This document shows, in pieces, positions 1 to 8,891 of a stretch of DNA of 64,000 nucleotides. Positions within the stretch are counted from its first letter, which is position 1. Each line of letters begins with the position of its first letter. Below the pieces are notes generated by a model, which saw only the letters and a program-made list of their open reading frames with translations, was not told the DNA's origin and ran no database searches. A program made the position numbers and the translations under genes. Origin of the DNA: Ignavibacteriales bacterium (GTDB lineage: Bacteria > Bacteroidota > Ignavibacteria > Ignavibacteriales > Ignavibacteriaceae); the NCBI GenBank assembly GCA_015709675.1, contig CP054182.1, forward strand, positions 1,281,448-1,345,447, given 5' to 3'.

Positions 1-1
1 A

Positions 2-763
2 ATCCGGCTTGGCGCGGTATATCAAGAACTGGGGATGTATGATGAGTCATTGAGATATTACTCCGTTGTTATTAATGATTTCCCCATGTATCCAGGAGCC
101 CGTGCTGCCTACCGGGGAAAAGCAGAAGTGCATCTGAGACGGGGGGAATTGCAGGAAGCTGAAAACATCCTCCTGAAGGCAAATGGGCAGCCAGGTCTTG
201 CTCCTCATGAACTGAGCAGTCTGAATTTTCTTCTGGCGAAATTGAAGTTTTACCAGGGGGATTTTCCTGCATCCTCGGAACTTCTTGCCGGGATAACCAG
301 AAGCGGCAGTGATAACACCGCAAATGACGCGCTTGAACTTTCCATGATGATAAACGGAGCCATGAAGGACTCCCTGGCACTGCTTGAATTTTCCCGTGCC
401 GAACAGCTTCTGGCAGGGGGAAAATTTGAGGAGGCGGAACAGAGGTACAACCTGATGCATCTTAATGAGAAATTTCCCTTTTTGCTCAGGCACACTTCTC
501 AGGTCAGAATTGCCCATATAGCGGTTTCAGCCGGCAGATTCAATGAAGCAAAGGGCTTTATTGACAGCATCCTGGCAAAGGAGAAGAATATTTTTGCAGA
601 TAAACTGATGTTTCTGCTTGGGAATATGCTTGAATATGGCATAAAAGATACCCCTGCGGCAGTCTCGGTTTATGAGGATTTTTTAAGTAAATTTCCGAAG
701 TCAATTTTTACAGAAGAAGTAAGAGAAAAACTCGTACGTTTAAGGAATAAGAGCAGCTCATAA
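2..763 (+). CDS. TPR-repeat protein, 5' end outside window
   Basis: The reading frame is open back to the first bases of the window, and the residues before the first ATG at 35 continue the TPR-like pattern, so this is the 3' part of a longer gene. About 250 residues of helical repeats remain, with TPR-type spacing of small and aromatic residues (for example around [11 protein letters not shown] and EEAEQRYN). Such arrays are protein-protein interaction scaffolds; no catalytic motif is visible. The stop codon overlaps the clpX start (TAATG), so the two genes are translationally coupled and probably one operon. Cellular location cannot be judged because the N-terminus is missing. The specific role is unknown. 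Confidence 0.8.
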   Translation: MRLGAVYQELGMYDESLRYYSVVINDFPMYPGARAAYRGKAEVHLRRGELQEAENILLKANGQPGLAPHELSSLNFLLAKLKFYQGDFPASSELLAGITRSGSDNTANDALELSMMINGAMKDSLALLEFSRAEQLLAGGKFEEAEQRYNLMHLNEKFPFLLRHTSQVRIAHIAVSAGRFNEAKGFIDSILAKEKNIFADKLMFLLGNMLEYGIKDTPAAVSVYEDFLSKFPKSIFTEEVREKLVRLRNKSSS

Positions 764-2022
764 TGGGAAAAAAACCGGGCGGTAAGCCCTACAAATGTTC
801 GTTTTGCGGCCGCAGCGCCGGAGAAGTAACCAGTCTGATAGCCGGACCGGATGTATATATCTGTGATATCTGTGTTACCAGCAGTGTTGATATCCTGAAA
901 AGCAATATAGCCGCATACAGCGCCCCGAAGGCAAAAAAGGACACCAGAAAACTCACCCCGGCAGGCATAAAGGAAATTCTTGACCAGTTTGTCATAGGCC
1001 AGGACCGCGCCAAAAGAACGCTTTCGGTCGCGGTGTATAATCATTACAAAAGAATAAACTCAGACAATGTGTTCTTTGAACTGGATGATGTTGAGATAGA
1101 AAAAAGCAACATTCTTCTGCTGGGCCCGACCGGGGTAGGTAAAACCCTGCTTGCTCAGACGCTGTCGAAAATTCTGGATGTTCCCTTTGCTATTGCTGAT
1201 GCCACAACCATAACCGAAGCCGGTTACGTCGGGGATGATGTGGAAACCGTTCTGGTGCATCTGCTTCAGGCTTCTGATTATAATCTGGAGCGGGCGCAGA
1301 AGGGAATCGTATATATTGATGAAATAGACAAGATCGCGCGGAAGAGCGAAAGCACTTCCATTACCCGTGATGTTTCAGGCGAGGGAGTGCAGCAGGCACT
1401 TCTGAAAATACTGGAAGGAACGGTTGCCGGTGTTCCCCCGAAAGGCGGCAGAAAGCATCCGGAGCAGAATCTTATAAACGTTAATACAAAAAATATTCTT
1501 TTTATAGTCGGAGGAGCGTTTGAAGGAATTGAAAAAATCATCGCTGCCCGCATTAATAAAAGTAAATACGGCTTTGCCGCGGATATAGACCAGAAGCATC
1601 ATTTAAATGATGATGAACTGCTGCAGTCTGTTGCCCCGGAAGATCTTCTCCGCTTCGGTCTGATACCGGAACTGATCGGAAGAATACCGGTAATTGCTCC
1701 GCTCCACTCCCTGAGTGAAGAAGCGCTGAAGAATATCCTGCTGAAGCCGAAGAATGCCATACTCAGGCAGTATAAAAAGCTGTTTGCGTATGAAAATATC
1801 GAACTTGAATTTGATCCGTTTGCCATAGACGCGATGGTTAAAAAAGCTATCGAGAGGAAAACAGGTGCACGCGCGCTGCGTTCCATTGTGGAGGAGTTTA
1901 TGATTGATATCATGTTTGATCTTCCCTCGCGTGAAACTCCCTGCAAATGTATAATCACCAGGGAGGTGGTTGAGGGGGGTGCTGAACCGATATTTATCGA
2001 AGGCGAAAAACAGTCCGCCTGA
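763..2022 (+). CDS. clpX: ATP-dependent Clp protease ATP-binding subunit ClpX
   Basis: ClpX is the hexameric AAA+ unfoldase that recognises substrates and feeds them into the ClpP peptidase. The N-terminal C4 zinc domain is complete (Cys12, 15, 34, 37). Walker A (GPTGVGKT, near residue 121), Walker B (VYIDEID, near 184) and the [10 protein letters not shown] segment typical of ClpX (near 300) are all present. At 419 residues the length is normal for the family. The start ATG shares one base with the stop of the upstream TPR gene. No clpP lies in this window. A strong hairpin follows the stop codon. The identification is secure. Confidence 0.97.
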   Translation: MGKKPGGKPYKCSFCGRSAGEVTSLIAGPDVYICDICVTSSVDILKSNIAAYSAPKAKKDTRKLTPAGIKEILDQFVIGQDRAKRTLSVAVYNHYKRINSDNVFFELDDVEIEKSNILLLGPTGVGKTLLAQTLSKILDVPFAIADATTITEAGYVGDDVETVLVHLLQASDYNLERAQKGIVYIDEIDKIARKSESTSITRDVSGEGVQQALLKILEGTVAGVPPKGGRKHPEQNLINVNTKNILFIVGGAFEGIEKIIAARINKSKYGFAADIDQKHHLNDDELLQSVAPEDLLRFGLIPELIGRIPVIAPLHSLSEEALKNILLKPKNAILRQYKKLFAYENIELEFDPFAIDAMVKKAIERKTGARALRSIVEEFMIDIMFDLPSRETPCKCIITREVVEGGAEPIFIEGEKQSA

Positions 2023-2039
2023 AACGGAGTATATATTTC

Positions 2040-2073
2040 ATCAGCGGAAAGCCCCATCCGGGCTTCCGCTGAT
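2040..2073 (+). terminator. Stem-loop after clpX
   Basis: ATCAGCGGAA-a-GCCC pairs with GGGC-TTCCGCTGAT around a five-base loop, a 14-bp stem with one bulge, 17 bases after the clpX stop. The T-run after it is poor (ATCCATTCTTTC), so it may end transcription weakly or protect the clpX 3' end. The next gene starts 27 bases further on. Confidence 0.5.
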
Positions 2074-2099
2074 ATCCATTCTTTCAACAATACCTTATC

Positions 2100-3356
2100 A
2101 TGATGCCAAAGATCCTTGTACTGATACTGCTTGCGCAGAGTTTTTTCCTTGCTCAGGATAAACTGCTCATTTATATGGACGGAGCGCAGACAAATCACCT
2201 GAAAGCATACGGCATCACCTTCCGTGCTCTTGAGAAGAATCTGAAAGCTGACTGGCTGCTTAACTACCGGGGCGGCTCTTTTATGATTGACTACTCCCGT
2301 GAGATTGAAACAGAATGCCGCATTGAAGGTGTCTCCTTTGATGTGATTAGTTCATCCAAAATGGTGGATATTTATTCCCTGGTGCAGAGCGAGGATGAAA
2401 ATATGGAACTGATCCGGCTTGAGAAAGCCCCGAAGGTAGCGGTTTATGTGCCGCCCGGATTTGCCCCCTGGGATGACGCGGTAACACTCGCGCTTGAATA
2501 CGCAAAGATTCCGTATGATAAAATCTGGAATGAAGAGATCCTCCGCGGTGATTTATCCAAATATGACTGGCTGCATCTGCATCATGAGGATTTTACCGGT
2601 CAGTACGGAAAATTTTATGCCAGTTTCAGCAATGCTCCCTGGTATATAGAGCAGCAAATCCGCTACGAAAATGAAGCAAAAAAGCTGGGTTACAAAAAAG
2701 TTTCTGATATGATGCTTGCCGTGGCTGCTGAAATGAAAAGCTTTATAAGCAGCGGCGGATTTATGTTTGCCATGTGCTCTGCCACAGACTCCTATGATAT
2801 ATCACTTGCCGCGCACGCGACCGATATATGCGAAAGGATGTTTGACGGAGACGCGGCGGATCCGCAGGCGCAGTCAAAGCTTGATTTTGGAAATGCGCTG
2901 GCTTTTGAAAACTTCCGGCTTGAGACCAATCCGTATGTATATGAATACAGCAGCATTGATATACAGCCGGGCGAAATTCTTGACATGCAGAATGATTATT
3001 TTACCCTGTTTGAGTTTTCCGCGAAATATGACCCGGTTCCCACCATGCTCACGCAGAACCACGCGAATGTGATCCGCGGCTTTATGGGGCAGACCACCAT
3101 GTTCAGGCGGGAATTTATCAAGCCGTCAATAGTTATTATGGGAGAACGTGCCGGTACTGATCAGATAAAATATATACACGGGAATTTCGGGAGAGGTACG
3201 TTTACGTTTTACGGAGGACATGATCCGGAAGATTATCAGCACGCGGTAGGGGATCCGCCCACTGATCTGAATCTGTATAAGAACTCACCGGGTTACCGGC
3301 TGATTCTTAATAATATCTTATTTCCTGCTGCTAAAAAGAAGAAACAAAAGACGTGA
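2100..3356 (+). CDS. Secreted protein of unknown function (often mislabelled asparagine synthetase B)
   Basis: A 418-residue protein with an N-terminal signal peptide (hydrophobic LVLILLAQSFFLAQ, likely cut after AQ), so it acts outside the cytoplasm. I recognise the sequence type from Bacteroidota and Ignavibacteria genomes: YMDGAQTNHLKAYG, LNYRGGSF, YDWLHLHHEDFTGQY, FMFAMCSATD, FTFYGGHDPEDYQH and a Lys-rich C-terminus. Homologues sometimes carry the label asparagine synthetase B, but no ATP-pyrophosphatase SGGxDS loop or N-terminal nucleophile Cys is present, so that label is not supported. The His-rich HLHHED and the GGHDPED segments could bind metal, which is inference. Two adjacent ATGs (2100, 2103) are possible starts; neither has a clear Shine-Dalgarno sequence. 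Function unknown. Confidence 0.8.
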   Translation: MMPKILVLILLAQSFFLAQDKLLIYMDGAQTNHLKAYGITFRALEKNLKADWLLNYRGGSFMIDYSREIETECRIEGVSFDVISSSKMVDIYSLVQSEDENMELIRLEKAPKVAVYVPPGFAPWDDAVTLALEYAKIPYDKIWNEEILRGDLSKYDWLHLHHEDFTGQYGKFYASFSNAPWYIEQQIRYENEAKKLGYKKVSDMMLAVAAEMKSFISSGGFMFAMCSATDSYDISLAAHATDICERMFDGDAADPQAQSKLDFGNALAFENFRLETNPYVYEYSSIDIQPGEILDMQNDYFTLFEFSAKYDPVPTMLTQNHANVIRGFMGQTTMFRREFIKPSIVIMGERAGTDQIKYIHGNFGRGTFTFYGGHDPEDYQHAVGDPPTDLNLYKNSPGYRLILNNILFPAAKKKKQKT

Positions 3357-3455
3357 AAAAAAAGGGGCGCCTCACTTTGAAACAATCGCGGACATCTACT
3401 ATCAGGACAGAACATCGAAAAGGAACACCCCCCACCAGAAACAATCAGATGACCG

Positions 3456-3704
3456 TTAACGAGCTTTTGCTTCGTTGACGATAATCTTGCGTCCGTTCAA
3501 TTCAGAACCATTTAACGCTTGCATCGCTTTTTCGGCTTCGGCATTGTCTTCCATCTCAACAAAACCAAAACCTCTGGACTTGCCAGTATCACGATCTTTA
3601 ATGATCCTGGCATTTACAACCTTGCCATAGGGCTCGAATGTTGATTTCAGAGAATCATCACCCAAAGTCCATGGAAGATTACCGGCGAAAAGTTTTACAG
3701 CCAC
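3456..3704 (-). CDS. Small RRM-type RNA-binding protein
   Basis: A single RNA-recognition motif of about 82 residues. RNP2 (KLFAGNLPW) and RNP1 (KSRGFGFVEM) are intact with the expected aromatic residues, so it should bind single-stranded RNA. Bacterial proteins of this kind, common in Bacteroidota and Cyanobacteria, are linked to cold response or RNA stability. I prefer the GTG start at 3704, read as V-A-V-K-L-F: GAGG lies six bases upstream of it. The in-frame ATG at 3728 would add eight residues outside the RRM fold and lacks such a site. The A/T-rich leader contains a possible promoter at 3767-3797. It is separate from the radA operon, whose last gene ends 188 bases upstream. Confidence 0.9.
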   Translation of the reverse strand: MAVKLFAGNLPWTLGDDSLKSTFEPYGKVVNARIIKDRDTGKSRGFGFVEMEDNAEAEKAMQALNGSELNGRKIIVNEAKAR

Positions 3705-3766
3705 TAAGAACCTCGAAAAAAGAACCAAAAAAATGAATTAACGTTGCGGGCACAAAAACCCGCTTT

Positions 3767-3797
3767 GCAAGATAAAGAGAAATTTCCAAAAAGCAAG
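3767..3797 (-). promoter_or_regulatory. Candidate promoter for the RRM gene
   Basis: On the minus strand TTG is followed 20 bases later by TATCTTGC, a partial match to the Bacteroidota -33/-7 pattern (TTTG and TAnnTTTG). The spacer contains TTTGGAAAT, also seen in two other putative promoters of this window. Weak by itself. Confidence 0.3.
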
Positions 3798-3892
3798 AAC
3801 TTTAACAAAAATTTAACATTAGTCAATAGAAAAATTTGTGGGGTTTAATCTTTATGGGGCAGTACAATCGGTGAACGATAGAAACCGGATAC

Positions 3893-5236
3893 TCAGAGGG
3901 TCTGCAGCGCCGAGGAAAGACTTTCTGCCGGAATCAGACGGGCTGATTTTGAGGAGGCGGCAGAATAGTTTTTTGAGGGTAATACAATCTTCTCAAACCC
4001 CAGTTTCTCTGCTTCAGAGATTCGTTTGTCAGCGTAATTAATACCCCGTACTTCACCCCCGAGTCCAACTTCACCCAGCAGCAGTATCCCCTTATTCACC
4101 GGCTGGTCGGTAACGCTTGACCAGACGGCGGCACAGACAGCAAGATCAACTGCCGGCTCCTCGATTGTAACTCCCCCTGCTATTTTAAGAAAGACATTGT
4201 GGCTGGAGACCCGTACTCCGGCCCTGCGTTCAAGTACAGCCAGAAGAATTGAAAGCCGGCGCTGATCAAAGCCGGTGCTGATCCGCTGAGGATTTCCAAA
4301 GTTGGATGGGGTAACCAATGCCTGTACTTCTATAAGTATTGGGCGCGTACCCTCAACGGCCGCAGTTACCACTGAGCCGGATACTTCTCCGCTTCTTTCA
4401 GAAAGAAATACTTCGCTTGGGTTAAGGACTTCCCGCAAGCCATTTTCTGACATTTCAAAAATACCAAGTTCGTTTGTGGAGCCGAAACGGTTCTTGATTG
4501 CACGCAGGACACGATAGTTGCCGCCGGTTTCAGGTTCAAACTGGATGACTGCATCAACCACGTGCTCGAGCAGTTTTGGCCCGGCTATATATCCTTCTTT
4601 GGTCACATGGCCAATCAGCAGTACGGCAAATCCTTTTTTCTTTGCATCATCAAGAATGCCGGCCGTGCATTCACGGATTTGCGTTACGGTGCCGGGGGAG
4701 TTTTCAAGGCGGGAGTCGTACGTGGTTTGTATTGAATCTACAATCAGTACTACAGGTTCTTCCTTCTGAACGGCATGAAGGATATTGTTAAGCTCTGTTT
4801 CAGATGCCAGGACGATATTTTCCGAGCGCACATTAATCCGGTCGGCACGGAGCTTTATCTGCCGGAGTGACTCCTCTCCTGATATATACATCACTTTTCC
4901 TGCAATGCCGGAAGCGGCCTGAAGCACGAGTGTTGATTTTCCGATGCCTGGGTCTCCGCCTATCAGAACAACTGAGCCGGGGACCAGCCCGCCGCCAAGC
5001 ACGCGGTCAAACTCACCGAGGCCTGTGGTATATCGTTCTTTTTCATCAGCGGATATATGCTTTAAGGTATATAAGGAAAAATCTTTTGACGGAGAGGCTG
5101 AGCGTGAATTTTTTTTGTCTTCCGCGATTTCTTCGACCATAGTATTCCAGCCGGAGCACTCAGGGCATTTCCCAAACCAGCGAAGCGACTCATAACCGCA
5201 TGATGAGCAGACGAATTTTATTTTCTGCTTTTTCAA
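3893..5236 (-). CDS. radA: DNA repair protein RadA (Sms)
   Basis: RadA is a RecA-like ATPase with helicase activity that processes recombination intermediates. Visible in order: C4 zinc finger (Cys10, 13, 24, 27), Walker A GGDPGIGKST near residue 93, the RadA-specific KNRFG motif (KNRFGSTNELGIFEM, around residue 245), and a C-terminal Lon-like domain. Length 447 is standard. The start appears to be TTG at 5236: the N-terminus MKKQKIKFVCSSCGY begins just before the zinc finger as in other RadA proteins, and there is no ATG at that place. It is the last gene of a minus-strand operon and begins four bases after the sirtuin stop, so translation is probably coupled. Confidence 0.96.
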   Translation of the reverse strand: MKKQKIKFVCSSCGYESLRWFGKCPECSGWNTMVEEIAEDKKNSRSASPSKDFSLYTLKHISADEKERYTTGLGEFDRVLGGGLVPGSVVLIGGDPGIGKSTLVLQAASGIAGKVMYISGEESLRQIKLRADRINVRSENIVLASETELNNILHAVQKEEPVVLIVDSIQTTYDSRLENSPGTVTQIRECTAGILDDAKKKGFAVLLIGHVTKEGYIAGPKLLEHVVDAVIQFEPETGGNYRVLRAIKNRFGSTNELGIFEMSENGLREVLNPSEVFLSERSGEVSGSVVTAAVEGTRPILIEVQALVTPSNFGNPQRISTGFDQRRLSILLAVLERRAGVRVSSHNVFLKIAGGVTIEEPAVDLAVCAAVWSSVTDQPVNKGILLLGEVGLGGEVRGINYADKRISEAEKLGFEKIVLPSKNYSAASSKSARLIPAESLSSALQTL

Positions 5237-5240
5237 AGTC

Positions 5241-5969
5241 TCAGGAGAGTGCTTTTACAATTTGCGGAAGGATTTCTCCCGCTTTGCCTTTGAGGAAAAG
5301 ATCAGCATATTCAGTGAACTCCGTTTCAACCGGATTGATTTCCACCACATATACTCCTCTTTTTATTGCTGTGTGCGGCAGTGATGCCGCGGGATATACG
5401 ATGGATGAGGTCCCGACGGAGAAGAGTATATCTGAACTGATTACTTCATCTTCCGCTCGTTCAAATACTCCTTCCGGAAGATTCTCGCCGAACCATACCA
5501 CGTCAGGCCTGATAAGCCCTCCGCAGGTACAGCGGGGAGTTCCTTCAATGTGGAGTTCAGCCGGATGATCATAGCGCTTCTTGCAGGAGAGGCAGTAGTT
5601 CTTTAATATATTACCGTGCAGTTCAATCACGCGGGATGAACCTGCACGGTTATGAAGATCGTCAATATTCTGGGTAATAACGGTTACGCTGAACTTTGAT
5701 TCCAGGTCTTTAATGGCATGATGCCCCGGATGCGGAAGGCACTCGGTGATAATCTGCCGGCGGTGCTGATACCACTCCCACACCATTTCAGGGGAGCGGA
5801 CGAACGCTTTGAAATTGGCAAGCTCCTCCGGGCGGAATTTCTTCCAGATGCCGTCTTCACCGCGGAAGGTTGGTATGCCGCTCTCGGCGGACATGCCCGC
5901 GCCGGTAAAGAAGGTGATTTTTCTGGCGGAGCCAAGTTTATCAAGAAAGACCGGATTCAGTTCAGTCAT
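5241..5969 (-). CDS. cobB: Sir2-family NAD-dependent protein deacylase
   Basis: A 242-residue sirtuin that removes acyl groups from lysine using NAD+. The NAD site GAGMSAESGIPTFRG (residues 23-37), TQNIDDLH (99-106), catalytic His118 and four zinc cysteines (126, 129, 147, 149) are all present. Tyr67 and Arg70 in WYQHRR match the Tyr/Arg pair of class III (SIRT5-like) sirtuins, so desuccinylase or demalonylase activity is likely besides deacetylation; that is inferred from family knowledge. It lies between a TPR protein gene and radA in a tightly packed operon, with nine bases to the upstream gene and four to the downstream one. Confidence 0.95.
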   Translation of the reverse strand: MTELNPVFLDKLGSARKITFFTGAGMSAESGIPTFRGEDGIWKKFRPEELANFKAFVRSPEMVWEWYQHRRQIITECLPHPGHHAIKDLESKFSVTVITQNIDDLHNRAGSSRVIELHGNILKNYCLSCKKRYDHPAELHIEGTPRCTCGGLIRPDVVWFGENLPEGVFERAEDEVISSDILFSVGTSSIVYPAASLPHTAIKRGVYVVEINPVETEFTEYADLFLKGKAGEILPQIVKALS

Positions 5970-5978
5970 GGATATATA

Positions 5979-6752
5979 TTACTTATTCTTAATTTCTTCA
6001 AGAAGTTTCTTTGCGTCACCCGCAAGTTTCACATCATCCTCATCTGCCACGGGAATTGAAGGGATCTTCTGCAGGGCCTGACGCGCGCTTTTATAATCAT
6101 CATCAGCTATATATGCCAGAGCCAGATCATAATGAAACATCCTGAAATTCGGGCGCAGTTCAATGGCTTTCTTTATTTCAGCAATTGCAACCTTTAAATC
6201 ACCCCAGCCCAGACCGAGAGGGAGCCGGACGAAATAAGATTTTTCACAAACTTTGGTATGGGTTCTGCCAAGCACATAGTGAGCGGTTGCCTGAATTTCG
6301 TTTCCGCCATTGCCGAGTTTGATTGCTTTTTCAAGATCTGCTTTCACATCCTTTACCAGTCCAAGTGCATCCCATACTCCCTTAAAGAGAGCAATACGGC
6401 CGTTCACAATAGCGCGGCGGAGGTAGGTTACGGATTTATCCGGAGCGAGTTTTACTGCTTTATCGGCATACGTGAATGCCTGCTGGTATTTTGCAAGTTG
6501 TTCAGCTTTCTGAGCATCGGTGCCTGCCGGGAGGTGTTCGCCGATATCAACATAGGTACGGCTCAGGCGCCAGTAAATTTCCCAGTTATTGGGGGAAAGT
6601 TTATCAGCAGCAAGATATTTTTCAAGAGCTTCGCTGTTTTTGAAGTCCTTAGTAGCAAGCTGATCTCCCTGTGATATCAGTTCTTCAACAGTCTGTGTAT
6701 ATACCAGTGCTGAGATGAGAAAAAAGAATATAAGCAGTAAGTATTGTTTCAT
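5979..6752 (-). CDS. Exported TPR-repeat protein
   Basis: 257 residues with an N-terminal signal peptide (YLLLIFFFLISALVYTQ), then helical repeats. TPR-like units are visible at ALEKYLAADKLSPNNWEIYWRLSRTYVDIGE, AFTYADKAVKLAPDKSVTYLRRA, and near the C-terminus at IAEIKKAIELRPNFRMFHYDLALAYIADDDYKSA. It is probably a periplasmic or envelope-facing interaction protein; no catalytic site is seen. It starts 11 bases after the stop of the UpxY-like gene and ends nine bases before the sirtuin gene, so it belongs to the same operon. Specific function unknown. Confidence 0.85.
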   Translation of the reverse strand: MKQYLLLIFFFLISALVYTQTVEELISQGDQLATKDFKNSEALEKYLAADKLSPNNWEIYWRLSRTYVDIGEHLPAGTDAQKAEQLAKYQQAFTYADKAVKLAPDKSVTYLRRAIVNGRIALFKGVWDALGLVKDVKADLEKAIKLGNGGNEIQATAHYVLGRTHTKVCEKSYFVRLPLGLGWGDLKVAIAEIKKAIELRPNFRMFHYDLALAYIADDDYKSARQALQKIPSIPVADEDDVKLAGDAKKLLEEIKNK

Positions 6753-6763
6753 ACGGTACTCCG

Positions 6764-7309
6764 TTAAGTGATAAGGGTTTCTTCAGGGCGGCTGAGGACT
6801 TCGAACATGCTTCCGTCAGGGAAGTGTGTTACGATCGTGCGGTTCAGCAGTTCGATAGCCACCGCGAATGATTTTTGATTTGATTCTTCTACGATAATAC
6901 CGGTGACCTCGGCAAATGGTCCGCCGGTAATGCGGACTTTAGCCCCCTTCACTAATCCGTTCATGACAATAAATTTTTCTCCCTTGTTCAGGAAACTTCT
7001 CAGGTTTTCAATTTCCCACTCGGGAATGCGCGCCGGCCTGCCATGCTCATAGAGGCAGCGGACAATGGAAGGCTGCTGCAGGGCGAGCGTGCGCTCTTTT
7101 AGTGTGGTATATACAAAAATATAGCTGGGAATAATAATGCTTCTGATTTTCTTCGTACGGTCAGACCAGACGCTTACTTTCTGAATGGAGGGGAGATAGG
7201 ATTCAATACCGGAGCTTTTAAGCTGCATTTCGGCCTTGAATTCCGATCTGGGTTTGGTATAAAGGGCAAACCATGCCCGTTCATCTTCTTTTAGTAACAG
7301 TTCTTTCAT
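6764..7309 (-). CDS. UpxY/RfaH-family transcription antiterminator (NusG paralogue)
   Basis: A 181-residue protein with an N-terminal NusG domain (WFALYTKPRSEFKAEMQLKS, IPSYIFVY, and VRCLYEHGRPARIP where RNA polymerase would be contacted) and a C-terminal KOW domain (KGAKVRITGGPFAEVTGIIVEE). Specialised NusG paralogues of this type (RfaH, LoaP, UpxY) bind paused RNA polymerase and prevent termination in long operons, usually for surface polysaccharides. No polysaccharide operon is nearby. Its ATG follows directly after the TAG stop of the hybrid histidine kinase gene (TAGATG), so the two are tightly coupled. The target operon is unknown; it may act on its own operon or at a distance. Confidence 0.9.
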   Translation of the reverse strand: MKELLLKEDERAWFALYTKPRSEFKAEMQLKSSGIESYLPSIQKVSVWSDRTKKIRSIIIPSYIFVYTTLKERTLALQQPSIVRCLYEHGRPARIPEWEIENLRSFLNKGEKFIVMNGLVKGAKVRITGGPFAEVTGIIVEESNQKSFAVAIELLNRTIVTHFPDGSMFEVLSRPEETLIT

Positions 7310-8788
7310 CTAAGCGAGAATTGAGCGGAGAGCTTTTACCATCTGCTCATTTTTGTAGGGTTTGGTTAATACATGCCGAACCCCGAGTTTGAAATATTTA
7401 TTTTCCGTATCGGAATTTACCTCATCAAGAAGAACCACAAAAGGCGATTTTAGCCCGCTTTCTCCTTTTTTTATGGCTTCGATTAACTGAATGCCGGTCA
7501 TCAGCGGCATATTATGATCGGTGATAACCAGGTTCGGGTGCTTGTCAGTTATGATGGTAATAGCATCGTATCCATTCTGAGCGTTAAATACCGTAAAATC
7601 AGGGAACGTTGCTTTGACCGCTTCTTCCAGGTGTTCAGCTTCAGCGTGGTCTTTCAGAACGATAAGCATTGTGTTAGAGGGGATGGGTACGGTGAAGTGA
7701 AACTCCGATCCGCTTCCTTCCTCAGAATAAAACCAGATATCACCGCTGTGATTGGTGATAATCTCTTTGACGAATGCCAGCCCGAATCCGCTGCCTTTTT
7801 CTCCTCTGGTGCCTTCCTTGGAAAAATTCTTTTCAAGGTTAAAAAGTTTTTGCTGTTCATCCTGCGGTATGCCCACACCGTTATCCTTGACGATAAACTC
7901 AACCTGGGACTCATTAAAGGTACCGGCAATGATTTCAATAACCGATTCCTCGTACGAAAATTTAATGGCATTATTCAGGAGATTGACAATTGCCTGAGTA
8001 ATCAGCCGCTCATCAGCTTCGATATAGAGGTCGCTCCGGACATCAACACGGATTTCAATGTTCTTTCTGATGGCGTTGCCGGTCAGTGAGCTGACGCAGT
8101 TATAAACCAGGGCCGCGGCATTCAGCCGCTGAGGTTCAATGCGGAGCGAGCCTGTGCGAAGGCGGGACCAGTCCAGCAAGTAGCTGATAAACTGCAGCTG
8201 ATTCTGAGATGCATCGTATATATAGGTAAGGTATTCGTTCTTTTCCTTCTGGGAGAGGGCCGGTTCATTCAGCAGGATTTCAGAAAAGCCGAGTATGCTG
8301 GTGAAAGGGGCGCGTAGATCATGTGAAAGGATATTAATAAACCGGTCTTTAGAGGCAATCTGCTCTTTCAGTTTTTTTACCTCTTCCTGCAGCAGCCCCT
8401 CGCTGTTTTTTTCCGCGGAAATATCGGTCAGGTAGCCGGTGATATGATACCGCTCTCCGGAAGGATCCTTTTCACAGTGCAGATACTCCTTGACCCAGAT
8501 CATCTCCCCCGATCTTGACATCAGCCGGTAAATAAGAAATGACTCGACGGATTTTTCTCCCCCCGCAAAAAGGTTTTTGTGGCTTCTGAGCACCTGAGCT
8601 GAATCTTCCGGAAAAATGATATTCAGGATACGGCCCGGGAGCCCGCTGATTTCGGCTGAGGTATAGCCGGTTATCTTCTTGATACCCTCTGAATAGCTAA
8701 GCATCAGGGAGGTGTCAGAAAACTCTCCTGTTATCAGAGCGATATCAATTTGCCTGAGCGCAGCTAAAAACGGTGAACCAACCGGCAT
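7310..8788 (-). CDS. PAS-domain hybrid histidine kinase with C-terminal receiver
   Basis: 492 residues with no membrane segment, so probably a cytoplasmic sensor. Order: PAS domain (about 15-125), short coiled coil, HisKA with His156 in SHDLRAPF, HATPase_c with N box near 272 and G boxes DNGVGIP and GSGFGLA, then a receiver domain (about 373-492). The receiver keeps phosphoacceptor Asp424 and Lys476, but the acidic pair at its start is reduced (VLKDH) and the usual Thr/Ser after beta-4 is Leu, so phosphotransfer there may be weak. The ATG is preceded by AAGGA. It is the first gene of a five-gene operon and lies about 100 bases after a 30-bp tandem repeat array. The signal is unknown. Confidence 0.9.
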   Translation of the reverse strand: MPVGSPFLAALRQIDIALITGEFSDTSLMLSYSEGIKKITGYTSAEISGLPGRILNIIFPEDSAQVLRSHKNLFAGGEKSVESFLIYRLMSRSGEMIWVKEYLHCEKDPSGERYHITGYLTDISAEKNSEGLLQEEVKKLKEQIASKDRFINILSHDLRAPFTSILGFSEILLNEPALSQKEKNEYLTYIYDASQNQLQFISYLLDWSRLRTGSLRIEPQRLNAAALVYNCVSSLTGNAIRKNIEIRVDVRSDLYIEADERLITQAIVNLLNNAIKFSYEESVIEIIAGTFNESQVEFIVKDNGVGIPQDEQQKLFNLEKNFSKEGTRGEKGSGFGLAFVKEIITNHSGDIWFYSEEGSGSEFHFTVPIPSNTMLIVLKDHAEAEHLEEAVKATFPDFTVFNAQNGYDAITIITDKHPNLVITDHNMPLMTGIQLIEAIKKGESGLKSPFVVLLDEVNSDTENKYFKLGVRHVLTKPYKNEQMVKALRSILA

Positions 8789-8891
8789 TAAATCCTTGAG
8801 AACCCTTTATTATTAGTGAAAAACATCCCAAATATAGCAATCTTTTATGATTGAAGAGGGGGGAATTGCGGGTTTTGAACGGTTCCGGAGT

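Noticed and set aside
2100-3356. Asparagine synthetase B
   Set aside because: No N-terminal nucleophile Cys, no SGGxDS loop, and a signal peptide is present.
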